A stretch of 64,000 bases of DNA, taken from the NCBI GenBank assembly GCA_963682055.1, contig OY821744.1:5558835-5622834 (forward strand), read 5' to 3'. Numbering within the stretch: position 1 is the first letter of the stretch; each line of letters opens with the position of its first letter. Of the stretch, positions 47,136-58,327 are shown one piece after another. The notes below the pieces were generated by a model, which was not told the DNA's origin, ran no database searches, and worked only from the letters and a program-made list of their open reading frames with translations. A program made the position numbers and the translations under genes. Origin of the DNA: Primula veris. Taxonomy: Eukaryota; Streptophyta; Magnoliopsida; Ericales; Primulaceae.

Positions 47136-48410
47136 TAGGTGAGAAACAAGTGCAAATTCTAAGTTGGGTAAAAGTAAATTATGATCTATAAAATAGTATC
47201 TGAATAACTCTTTGCAACCCTTCAAACACTCCAATCTTCAAATTTCATACTCTACATGGATAAAAATGATGATTATTTAGGACATGGTGGTAACATCCAT
47301 GTATATCTCGAAATCATAGCCTCGTGTGACCATGTTCAAATACATATCGGAAAATATTTTTTTAATAGTCGACACATTAAAAAGACTGATCAGTCACGGT
47401 CTTTTCTATAAGAATGTTATTAAGTTCATTCCTTTAAAAAAGATGTTACTAAAGACGTTTATTGAAAATGTGAAGATGCAAAAGCAAGAAAAACATACGA
47501 GCTTAAGTCAAAAGGAAAGAGGAGAGAAAAGACAAAAAAAAAAAACTATACTAAAATAGAGTGTGATATATGCACACAACACACATCTGGGCTACAAATT
47601 GTTGATTTTATTCTATTAATCAAAGGAAAATTAGTTTTGTTTAGCCTCTATTTTATCGAATTATTTATGTAAGTGTATATTTTTAGGATCGTTGGTTTGA
47701 GCAGATTAAAAAAAGAATGCTAAGGAACGTGAAACGGATGCAAGATGACATTGGATGAAATAGGAGGGAAATCTTTATGATGTGAGATATAACTATTATA
47801 TCATCTTTTAATATTAGAGTATCAGATAATGCGAGACAATTATGGTATTCAAAATAGGGAGACACCTTTAAGTCTAAACTGTTTTTGCAATTGAAATTTG
47901 AAAATGTTTGTAAATGAAAAATGTGTTTATTTATAGGGCACACAACAATTAAGTGATGGAAGTTTTGGTAAGAAGTAATAATATCCAACTCACTATTTTT
48001 TGAGGTGTATTTAATTGGTATTAAGTTGTTTCGACCCATGCCGTAATTCAATAAGCCACTGTACTTGGAGTAACGATATCCATACAACTCATATACAACA
48101 ATCCATGTGACATGAATTTTATATTTTTTGTTAGAAAAATACCGATACACCTCTTCGAAATAATCTCACGTGAATTGCAAAAGTTGTTTGTTTAGCATTA
48201 TTTCTGTACTTGATTGATAATGCATAATAACAATCTCCATATAAAAGTTGCATTTTGAACATATGATTTTTATTATATGGATATAATATCGCAATAAATG
48301 AATAAATGCGATATAATTGTTTTGATGTGTTTATGAAGCTTTTTCTTATATGCGTGTCTAATTGATGTGAACGAGATATGTTTAATTGAATGACGATGTG
48401 AATATATATA

Positions 48411-48769
48411 AAAAATGAGAATATTTATCCAAACAACACGTAATAGTCGAGGTAATAACAACAAAGTTAGTTATCTAAATTTTTTTTTTACTTTTTATTG
48501 AATTAAATAGAATTTCAATTGACTTTGTTGAAAAGTCTTAACGGAGTGATAGAGCAATCAGAACTACAACAAGGACAACAACTTTGAAAATGTCTTATTG
48601 TGATGAGTTTTTGCAATTATGCTTCAAACATTTTGATGTCGGTATATGGTCCTCAAATACGAGTTGTAACATTGAAAAAATATTTGGAAAATCCAACGAA
48701 TTAAATTTCACTTAGAACTGAACGCATTGTTCACACAAAGAATATTATACTCTTAAAACCCCTAATAAG
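48411..48769 (+). repeat. segmental duplication, copy B, cut by a solo LTR
   Basis: Matches copy A (TAGAATTTCAATTGACTTTG, AATACGAGTTGTAAC, GAACTGAACGCATTGTTC, CTTAAAACCCCTAATAAG). Its continuation, TAGTTTTAAAGGAGCTAACT, resumes after the solo LTR at 49475. Confidence 0.65.
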
Positions 48770-49465
48770 TGGCGAGCCTGTTTTTCTTCACAGGCTCGGC
48801 TAAATCAATTTGCGTCCGCTCCGAATTTTCGAGGTGTCCGACGAGGGTCAGGTCTGCTCCGGTGATGGGATGCTCTTCGTGCCTGCACAAGGAACGAACA
48901 GGGGCCCGGGGTTGTTACCGGGTTTTCCCTCTCCAACGATCAAGTCAGTATAAGGAAGACTGAAAGTTGGTTTATAGTATAGGGTGAGGGGTCGGACCGG
49001 TTACAAGACGTGGCGTCTGGTGTCGGAGGTTGTATTGCTATGGTCCGGACTGTTTCAGATTTATCTCTCTTCTCGCTCTTTTTCTGTGTCCCCCATCTAA
49101 GTAGTGTTAGGAGGGTATTTATAGTATGATCAGAGGTGTATTAACCCTTGGATCACTGTACTGTGAGATGCTGATCCAACGGCGTTGGGTCATTTATGAC
49201 TCTGACAAGAGTACTGTCCTCTTCCGGGGCCCACAGGAGGTGGTCTGTGATTGAGCCACGTCGATGAAACACCTGAAGGGTCCCCTAAGGGAGCAGCAGC
49301 ATTAATTGGGGAAGTGTACTTGACACGCTTCTTTCTGGGCCGGCCTAAGCTCGGCTCGGCCCCCTCAGTCCGAGGCGTCACGTCACTCAGAGTTGACGAG
49401 GCCCGGATTGCCGGCTATGGGGGTAGTATTACCCCGGACGAGTGGATGCTGACATTCCCTCGCCA
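48770..49465 (-). mobile_element. GC-rich solo LTR, 696 bp
   Basis: Starts TGGCGAG and ends CTCGCCA, and is flanked by ATAAG on both sides (48765-48769 and 49466-49470). A minus-strand CATACTATAAATACCCTCC near 49115 is a good TATA box, so the LTR reads leftward. It is much more GC-rich than its surroundings. There is no internal region. The small ORFs 48769-48963, 49190-49381 and 49251-49469 fall within it and are not genes. The family was not identified; a Ty3-type LTR is possible. Confidence 0.85.
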
Positions 49466-49700
49466 ATAAGCTCCTAGTTTTAAAGGAGCTAACTAATGAG
49501 TTGCAAATGGGATATGACTAATTAAAAATATACGTTCCGTATTTCAATGTGGAATTAACAGAATTGGTTTACACAACCTAATAAGCTCTTAGTTTTAAAG
49601 GAGTTAACTAATGAGTTGCCAATGGTATATGCCTAAAAGTATAATCTACGGAAGTATTTCAATGCGAAATTAACAAAATGGGTTTACACGACATTAGTTC
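49466..49700 (+). repeat. tandem duplication, 2 x about 115 bp
   Basis: ATAAGCTCCTAGTTTTAAAG at 49466 and ATAAGCTCTTAGTTTTAAAG at 49581 begin two copies that stay similar through ACTAATGAGTTGC and the GGTTTACAC block. They also match the end of copy A of the segmental duplication. Confidence 0.8.
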
Positions 49701-50378
49701 TTTTGTTGTCAGTTATCCATATCCTCATACATGCCCAAGTGGAATATTTTATACAAAATTTAACCTACAACGAAAAATTTAACAATTGAACGGAAATTTG
49801 ACATCCAACAGGCCAATGCTATGTTTTATTCTGCACCATAAGGCATGGCGAGAAGAATCATTTATCGGATATGCTTGCATTGAGTATCATTCTTCAGGTC
49901 TATCTTGACTAACTGAATAACGGCGTATTTGGATTTGGATAAATTTATATTTCAGATTTACCCAATTTTTTTTTTTCATTTTCTCTCATTAATAAATGAA
50001 AATATGGTTTTCCCATCATTAGTTAGAAAGTAAAGTCAGATTTTGGTTCAATAAAAAATGATATTATAATTTCTTTCTTAAATATTTTTTCTATTATTTG
50101 TTGCTACATTTGAAAATTATAGTACCAGGTTGTCTTTTTTAAACTATTGAGTCCATTTCTGTAATAATTAATAAGAATGAATCAATAGTATACAAGAGAA
50201 AATAATTAATAAGAATGAATAATTGAACTTCAAACAATATATGACAGCTTATTGTTTCCAAGAATTGATTAATAATGTTATTTTTGTATCAACTTTGGTT
50301 ATTTGTATGTTGAAACTATTCAAGAGCCTCGAACTTACGAAGGTGTCCAAACTAGTTACAGAGTTTGATTGTCGAATG
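49701..50378. other. intergenic DNA left of E3
   Basis: AT-rich with AATTAATAAGAATGAAT repeated near 50166 and 50201. No gene recognised. Confidence 0.5.
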
Positions 50379-51123
50379 TGTTAGAGATTTAGGGTATGAT
50401 AATCCTGGATAACTTCGAAGAATCGTGTTCGTACACTTTCCGAACAAAGTATTTCGACCCTATTATTGCCTGGGTTCACGAAATCTTTGTGGGGATAATT
50501 CTTGAAGAACAATCTGTTTCTGGCAAGGAGAATAGATTAGGAATGTAGAGAGAATTTTCTTATATGTTTCTGTCACCAAAACCGAGGCCAAATGACTTCT
50601 TATATAGGAGATCAATAACCGAAACTGAAAGCAAGCAACTGTTCCGGAAAGGAAGCAACTGTTCCGGAAAGGAAGTAACTGTTCCGGAAAGGAAGCAACT
50701 GTTGGGAAAGGGTCCAACTATTCAAAATTTTCCGGAAAGGAAGCAACTGTTCCGGAAAGGAAGCAACTGTTGGGAAAGGGTCCAACTATTCAAAATTTTC
50801 CGGAAAGGAAGCAACTGTTCCGGAAAGGAAGCAACTGTTGGGAAATGTTTTCGTTCGGGACGCTGCCCCGCACCCCGGCAGCGGGACCCCAGCCAGGGGC
50901 TCTCGCCCCTTAGACCCCGCCAGGGGCTCTGCCCCTAGGACCCCGCCAGGGGCTCTGCCCCTTGGAACCCCGTTTCAATTATTCATATTCAATTATACGT
51001 TGGCTCGACGAGCGTGCACTCCGCACTTCCCTAACTCGTTTCCGAGTTTAACGCATTATTGCATCGGCCTATAATAAATCACATTACTACTAAAATACAT
51101 TGATGATACTAAAATCACCAACA
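50379..51123 (-). repeat. E3 3' LTR with two internal tandem repeats
   Basis: It has about nine GGAAAGGAAGCAACTGTTCC-like units with GGGAAAGGGTCCAACTATTC variants (50641-50845) and three GC-rich units GGACCCCGCCAGGGGCTCTG (50870-50970). The other LTR has fewer of each. Confidence 0.9.
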
Positions 51124-51126
51124 AAT

Positions 51127-51150
51127 CCCCCCCCCCCCCCCCCCCCCCCC
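51127..51150 (-). other. E3 polypurine tract of 24 G (sense)
   Basis: A run of 24 C on the plus strand lies three bases inside the 3' LTR, where a polypurine tract is expected. On the sense strand it is a pure G tract. The assembled length may not be exact. Confidence 0.7.
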
Positions 51151-51621
51151 ATTTTAGTTTAATCCTTGATTTACTCAGTATATACAATAATATATACAAG
51201 GGTATAACACACAGGTATAACAATCAAACAAATGCATAGATGAAAATGTCTTACGATTGAATTTTCATCTTAGTACAAATACACATTCCAAATACTCGAA
51301 AATCTGGGTGTCATAACGATTGAACCCGTCAATCCATTTGAATATCTGAAGATATAGTACACATATGTTTCTTACAATACTCTACTATTCATACTTGACA
51401 CTTTACAAGCCATGTGTCCTTATCCATTAATAAGCATATAGGAAGCCAAGTCCAAGCTTCTTGAAGCGGCAAAACTTCATGCTCACATAGGTGATTCTTT
51501 TAATCTTGCACCTTGGGAAGATAAACACAATTGCTCCAATCTCTAACTATGATCTTTCCACATTGAATTCTGCTTCTAACGTTGTATTCGAAGGGAATTG
51601 GGTATACCACAGCTAATAGAT

Positions 51622-54600
51622 TTAAATGGACTTTAATCCCATCCCAATTACCGACTTATTCACTAAGTCTCTAGCTAACCCCTTCGTCAAGTTGTCAGCT
51701 AAGTTTTGTTGCGACCGAACAAAATCAATAGATATCACCCCATTCATGATTAATTCCCTAATCATATTATGTCTAACACCCAAATGTCTAGACTTTCCAT
51801 TGTATATTTGACTATAAGCTTTAGCCAGTGTGGCAGTACTATCACAACGGATAGAAATTGGTGATATCGGTTTAGGCCATATCGGAATCTCATATACCAA
51901 GTTCCTGAGCCATTCCGCTTCTTTACCAGCAGCTGCTAATGCTACAAACTCAGATTCCATTGTGGAACCAGTTATACATGTTTGCTTCTTGGAAGCCCAT
52001 GAGATGGCACCTCCCCCAAGCAAGAACACCCATCCACTTGTAGATGATGAGTCTTCAGCATTATTTATCCAACTAGCATCCGAATAACCCTCTAACACCA
52101 AAGGAAATCCCATATATGCAATCCATAATTCATAGTACCCTTCAAGTACTTGAATACCCTAGTTATCGCATGCCAATGATGTCTACTAGGATTACTAGTA
52201 AATCTGCTCAACTTTCCAACCGCATAAGCAATATCCGGTCTAGTGCTAATCATAGCATACATCAAAGAGCCTATAGCTCTTGAGTATTCAAGTTGATCCA
52301 CAGGTTTACCTGTATTTGGCATAAGCTTTTCTCCCGGATCCATGGGAGTACTTACTGGAGAACAACTTTCATAATTGAACTTCTTGAGTATTTTCTCAAT
52401 GTAATGAGATTGCGTAATTACAATCCCCTTATTCTCCCGTTTAATCTTAATACCAAGAATAACGTCCGCTTCTCCCATATCTTTCATGGAGAACTTTGAT
52501 GACAAGAAATTCTTCGTTTTATCAACTTGATTTTGGTCGGTGCCAAAGATCAACATGTCATCAACATATAGACAAATGAAAACTCCTTTACCGGATGTAT
52601 TAAATTTGCTATATACACATTTGTCTGCTTGGTTTAGAATGAAACCATTAGACAAAACAACTTCATCAAACTTTTGATGCCACTGCTTCGGAGCTTGTTT
52701 CAGCCCATACAGCGACTTAACTAGCTTACACACTTTATGCTCAGTACCAGGCATTACAAATCCTTCAGGTTGCTTCATATACACTTCTTCTTCCAAATCA
52801 CCATTCAGAAATGCTGTTTTGACATCCATTTGATGAATCACTAGATTATGAATAGCCGCCAAGGCAATCAACAATCTAATAGTAGTGATACGGGCAATTG
52901 GAGCATAGGTATCGAAATAATCAATCCCTTCCTTTTGTCTGAAGCCTTGGATAACTAATCTAGCTTTAAACTTGTCAATTGTACCATCGACTTTCATCTT
53001 CTTTTTGAAGATCCATTTGCAACCCAATGGTTTGCAACCTGGTGGTAAATCAGATAATACCCAAGTATTATTTTCCATGATAGAACCAATCTCTTCATCA
53101 ATTGCTTCTTTCCAAAAAACAGAATCTCGAGATTTCACAGCTTCATCATACGTTCTTGGATCCTCCTCTATACTATAACAATAATAGTATTGAGTACCAA
53201 TCTGATCTCTTGATCCCTCAACTAAATATAGTTGAAAATCAGATCCATAAGATCTAGATTTTCTAGCTCTTTTGCTCCTACGGGGTTCAAGTGTCTCACT
53301 TGGCACATCAATTGAATGATCATCCCTTAGAGATTCATCTGAATTAGGTATAGAGTCCTTTGGTCTAGGTATAAAAGAGAAACAATTCTCATCAAATATG
53401 GCATCTCTCGATTCTATAATCGTGTTAATAGAAATCGAGTCATTAGGTTCTATAACATAAAACCTATAGGCCTTGGAGTGCTCAGCATATCCAACAAAGA
53501 TGCAAGCTATACCCTTTTCACCCAAAGTTTTTCTTTTTGGGTCCGGGAGTCTAACCACGGCCCTACAACCCCAAACACGTAAAAATGTTAAGTTTGGTCG
53601 TTTCTTATACCAAAGTTCATATGGGGTAGTCTTGTTCCTTTTATTAGGAACCCTGTTTAATAAATAGCAAGCCGTTAACATAGCTTCTCCCCAAAACCCT
53701 TCACTTAAACCAGAGTAAGATAACATGGCATTCACCATTTCTTTAAGAACTCTATTTTTCCTTTCAGCCACACCATTTTGTTGAGGTGTATAAGGTGCCG
53801 TAGTCTCATGAATGATTCCTACGGATTGGAAAAATACAGGATCATAATATTCACCACCTCTATCTGTACGCAATGTTTTAATCAACACATTCTGTTGCAC
53901 TTCAACTTCAGTTTTATAAATTTTGAATTTATCTAAGGCTTCGTCCTTAGCGTGCAACAAATAGACATAGCAGAATCTAGATGCATCATCTATGAAAGTG
54001 ATAAAATATTTTTTATGCCCTAATGATGGAGTAGCATGCAAATCACATAAATCACTATGTATTAATTCAAGAATGACAGATTTCCTTGTTATACTTTTAA
54101 AAGGTTGCCTAGTGATCTTTGTTAACATGCAAGTTTTACATATTTCTACATTTTCATTAAAAACAGGAATTAAATCATCTTTAGACATTTCATGCATTCT
54201 TTTATAGTGTACATGTCCTAGACGAGCATGCCATAACGAGAAATTGATAACATTCGAAGAAGACATAAATACAGAACCAGAATCATTAGGAACTCCATTC
54301 AAATTCATCATAAACATACCATTATTATAATATCCAAATCCTACAAACACACCAGAGTTCGATAAAACATATTTATCGGATTCACACACTTGCTTGTATC
54401 CAAGCTTATTTAATACAGGACCAGAAATTAAATTCTTACGTAATTTAGGAACATACAAAACATTAAACAAAGTAATAGTCTTTCCAGAACTGAATTCTAG
54501 CACCACGTTTCCTTTGCCTTCAACGGGAGCGAAGTGATCATCTCCCATGCAGAGGACAGAACCATCTTCCATTGGAACAAAATTCTTGAACCAGAAACGA

Positions 54601-55616
54601 TCCTTGCAAACATGTGTTGTGGCGCCAGAATCAATCCACCACGCGATAGCATCATCCTGCACATAAAATGCTTCAGAATTTAGTGAAACCGAATGTTTAA
54701 TCAAACTATTCAAATCACGAATTGATTTCTGACCTTGGTTTTCGGATTGGTCCTTAGACCCTTTTCCTGAACCACTTGCATTCGCGTTGTCGTGCTTTAT
54801 GCCGAAACGGCAATCCCTCTTGAAGTGGCCTGTTTTGCCACACTTCCAGCATTCTAGTTTCGGTTTCTTGTTAGCACCGAAACTGCCCTTATTGTTCTTG
54901 AAAGCACGCTTCTTTCCTTTGTTTTTGTGGTTATCGTTCTTACCACCCTCTTCAACCATATTAACCGAGGGTCCAGCAATTTGTTTGCCCTTTCCTTTGT
55001 CATCCTCCTGCGCTCTTAGAGATTCTTCTATGCGCAAGTGACTTCCAAGTTGGATCAAAGACAGTTCGTCTTTTCCATGTTTCAGATTGTGTTTGAAATC
55101 CTTCCACGAAGGAGGCAACTTGTCTATGATGCTTGAGACAGATATTGTTTCATCCATCTTCAATCCGTGTTGTGTGAATTGTCCAAGGATTCGGAGGAGT
55201 TCATTGAATTGTTCCATGACAGACCTCGATTCAACCATTTTGTAATTGTTGAAATCGGTTACCAGAAACTTTTTACTGGATGAGTCCTCTGCCATGTACT
55301 TGGATTCGAGACAATCCCACAATTCCTTTGCAGATTCCACGTTTTGGTAAATATCAAATAAGGGATCAGACATACCGTTAAGAATGTGCCCTCTGCAAAT
55401 GTAGTCGTCGTTCTCCCACTTTGATCTGCGTCTTAGATTTTCAACCGTGTCATCCTCTACAAATTCTGGAATCGGTGTAGACAGGACGTGCACCACCTTT
55501 AACGTTGTCAACATGAAATGCATCTTCTTCTGCCAACGCCTGAAGTCTTGTCCTTGAAACTTGTCCAATTTTCCGAAATTTGTAGTCATCTCCTTGACGG
55601 TGCTTCCTCCAGCCAT
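51622..55616 (-). pseudogene. gag-pol: E3 gag-pol with one frameshift
   Basis: The frame from ATG 55616 runs 1,174 residues to 52092, and a second frame 52113-51622 supplies the last 160. Domains in order: gag with a CCHC knuckle (CWKCGKTGHFKRDC), protease (WIDSGATTHVC), integrase zinc finger (LWHARLGH, CKTCMLTK) and catalytic D, D, E (HSDLCD, RTDRGGEY, NGVAERKN), reverse transcriptase (MDVKTAFLNGDLEEEVYM, YVDDMLIFG), then RNase H in the second frame ([33 protein letters not shown]). The two frames overlap at 52092-52113, so a single 1-2 base indel near 52110 separates RT from RNase H. Otherwise it looks complete. The gag start is only 26 bp inside the 5' LTR. Confidence 0.9.
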
Positions 55617-55642
55617 GATTATCAGAAATTACTTTGTTCGTT

Positions 55643-56333
55643 TGTTAGAGATTTAGGGTATGATAATCCTGGATAACTTCAAAGAATCGTGTTCGTACAC
55701 TTTCTGAACAAAGTATTTCGACCCTATTATTGCCTGGGTTCACGAAATCTTTGTGGGGATAATTCTTGAAGAACAATCTGTTTCTGGCAAGGAGAATAGA
55801 TTAGGAATGTAGAGAGAATTTTCTTATATGTTTCTGTCACCAAAACCGAGGCCAAATAACTTCTTATATAGGAGATCAATAACCGAAACTGAAAGCAAGC
55901 AACTGTTCCGGAAAGGAAGCAACTGTTCCGGAAAGGAAGTAACTGTTGGGAAAGGGTCCAACTATTCAAAATTTTCCGGAAAGGAAGCAACTGTTCCGGA
56001 AAGGAAGCAACTGTTGGGAAAGGGTCCAACTATTCAAAATTTTCCGGAAAGGAAGCAACTGTTGGGAAAGGTTTTCGTTCGGGACGCTGCCCCGCACCCC
56101 GCCCGCTGTCCTGGCAGCGGGACCCCAGCCAGGGGCTCTCGCCCCTAGGACCCCGCCAGGGGCTCTGCCCCTTGGAACCCCGTTTCAATTATTCATATTC
56201 AATTATACGTTGGCTCGACGAGCGTGCACTCCGCACTTCCCTAACTCGTTTCCGAGTTTAACGCATTATTGCATCGGCCTATAATAAATCACATTACTAC
56301 TAAAATACATTGATGATACTAAAATCACCAACA
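55643..56333 (-). repeat. E3 5' LTR
   Basis: 691 bp. Apart from repeat number it differs from the 3' LTR at few positions (for example CTTCAAAG versus CTTCGAAG). Sense-strand TATATAAGAAG (plus about 55862-55870) may be the TATA box. Confidence 0.9.
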
Positions 56334-56337
56334 TAAT

Positions 56338-56363
56338 GTATATATATATATATATATATATAT
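56338..56363. repeat. (TA)n microsatellite
   Basis: About 12 TA repeats directly right of E3. Confidence 0.95.
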
Positions 56364-56458
56364 TGTAAGAATAATTCCAATCAAGAGTTACAATACATAA
56401 ATTCTTGGTTATTAGTGTGGTCTTTTGACATTCGTTAAAATGTTTATGACTTAGTGGT

Positions 56459-57787
56459 TGTTGGTCCGTAGTTGTCTAAACCTTAGAGGGAAGGTGAATA
56501 AGTTTTTGGTACGTTTTTCGCGGAATAAAAACTATGAGTTATTAACAAAGCTAATTAGTGAATTTTATAAGTTAAGCACTTACGTTAACAAATTATTGTT
56601 AATTACTTCTACGCAAGCAATAAATAAGAGCGATAAATAATAGCGAAAAGTAAAAGTTAAGGGAAAAGAAATGACGCAAGATTTATAGAGGTTCGGCAAA
56701 ACGGGCCTACGTCATCTCCTCGGTATTTTCACTACCGAGTGTTTCACTAGAATCTCATTCCAAAGTTACAACCTAACGAGCTTGATCAACCGATTAAGCT
56801 CCCCCTCACTTTATGAGTATCCCAAATGAAAAGACCTAGAGCTTTTAAGCTATACTTGCTTAAAAGCCTCTACCCGATCACTCGCTCACAAATGAGTTTA
56901 TAAAAATACTCTTTTACAAGATTGAAAAAGAATCACTCACTAATAAGTAATATCTCGATGTTTATAAGAATACAATAATAATACACTCGAGAATAATCTT
57001 TGAAATAAGTGTGACAATTAAGTATTATAAGCTTGTATGATCTTTGAATTTGAAGCTTGAAGTTGTGTGAAATGTTGGGTGTCTTCAACCAAGGTTTTGA
57101 AGGCTATTTGTAGAGCCAAATTGGTCCATCAATTAATTTATGACTGTTTGGTAGTTGTTGAGAAGATAAGCCACTTGTTTGCAGCAGTTTGCCCAATTTT
57201 CAGGAAAAGCTTAAAAGCTGGAATTTGAAATTCTACAGAAACGATCGGTCGTCTCTGAAAAAAACGATCGGTCGTTTTTCATGTGTGCTCACTGGAAGAA
57301 ATCATACTTAAAACGATCGGTCGTTATAGCCTGGCGATCGGTCGTTTTTATGTTGTGCTTACTGGACAAATTTCGTACTGAAACGATCGGTCGTTTCTTA
57401 AAATGATCGGTCGTTTTTGTATTTGAACTCTCTGGACAAATTTTCACGTAAAACGATCGGTCGAATTATCCTAATGATCGGTTGTTTTTGTGTTGTGCTC
57501 ACTGGACAAAATGAGTTCATAAATGATCGATCGTTTTAGCCTCATGATCAGTCGTTTGTTGTTCTGGCAATTTTTCGGTTTTCTCGACAAACTTTGAAAG
57601 CCCGTAACTTGTTTGATTTAAGTCCGATTTTCGTTCCGCTTAATCCGTTGGCTTCGTATTTCAATATACTATCATTTCAAACCTTTAACATGCTAGATAA
57701 ATGATTAGTACGCAAAACGAGCTTTTATCATGTTTTACAAATTTTGTTATCATTAAAATAATCGATTTGAAGAAACAACGTTCAACA
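56459..57787 (-). repeat. 3' LTR of the Sirevirus-like element, 1,329 bp
   Basis: Bounded by TGTTG and CAACA on the plus strand. The plus-strand left flank is GTGGT; a matching right flank cannot be sought because the other LTR is missing. It carries GATTTATAGAGGTTCGGC-like sequence often seen in plant LTRs and the hairpin array 57239-57560. Confidence 0.65.
57239..57560. repeat. hairpin array, 5 units of 70 bp
   Basis: Units start at 57240, 57311, 57381, 57451 and 57521. Each has two copies of AAACGATCGGTCGTTT or a variant, which folds as AAACGA-TCGG-TCGTTT, and a CACTGGACAAA block. Ten hairpin motifs are present; the last unit is most decayed. Confidence 0.9.
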
Positions 57788-58327
57788 ATCTCTCCCTTTT
57801 TGATGATGACAAAATATTGACTTTAACATACTATAAGCTCTTTTTGTTTAAAAAAAATATAACCGAGATGTGTAGATGACGTTTTACTTGGATAAAAGTT
57901 TTAGAAATTTTTAGAAAAAGAACAAGTAAATGTCATAACATTCGATTTAAAACGAAGTTAAAAACAAAGCTAAATGATTAAGAACGATCAAGTGCAAGCG
58001 AAAAATTGGCCATAGTTTTGCCTAAAAACGGTCAATCGCCACAAATGAAAAAAACAAATAACCCAATCAACTAGCAATTTATACGCACCAAATGCAATGA
58101 CATCAAATAAGATAAACACGCATATCTAGAATCGTAATCGCACAATGCCATAGAATTTAACAAGAATGATGAATAATATCATAAAGCGATTCATAACATA
58201 AAAATGCTACTTATTACATCAAAAACAAACGTAGTTCGTAGAACGGAAAGGAAATACAACGTAAAAACAAAAGACAAAAGAGAGGTATTTCTCCCCCTTT
58301 GACATCATCAAAACAAAACAAATCCGT

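Larger units (their letters stand above)
46392..48769. other. intergenic DNA with a diverged segmental duplication
   Basis: Two copies of a roughly 400-450 bp segment lie at about 46741-47135 and 48411-48769 (see the repeat entries). Open frames here, such as 47326-47559 and 47683-48150, have no recognised domain. An A run lies at 46745-46759. Confidence 0.5.
50379..56333 (-). mobile_element. E3: Ty1/copia retrotransposon, Tork-like, 5,955 bp
   Basis: LTRs start TGTTAGAG and end CCAACA: 745 bp on the left, 691 bp on the right, differing mainly by copy number of internal repeats. Flanks are GAATG and TAATG (four of five match). One gag-pol frame fills the inside, reading leftward, broken once near its end. 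The LTR likeness and near-open frame mean a young insertion. Confidence 0.92.

Noticed and set aside
48769..49469. Three ORFs in GC-rich DNA
   Set aside because: They overlap a solo LTR with clear ends and target duplication; GC-rich DNA gives long frames by chance.
50564..51074. 124-codon frame with repeated NCSGKE-type units
   Set aside because: It is a translation of the LTR tandem repeats and also appears in the other LTR.
51127..51150. Poly-C run as an assembly gap or error
   Set aside because: It sits precisely at the polypurine-tract position, so it was kept as a feature; the exact length is still doubtful.
57239..57560. Possible CRISPR array
   Set aside because: Repeats are palindromic, but spacers are also repeated, the genome is eukaryotic, and the array lies in an LTR.
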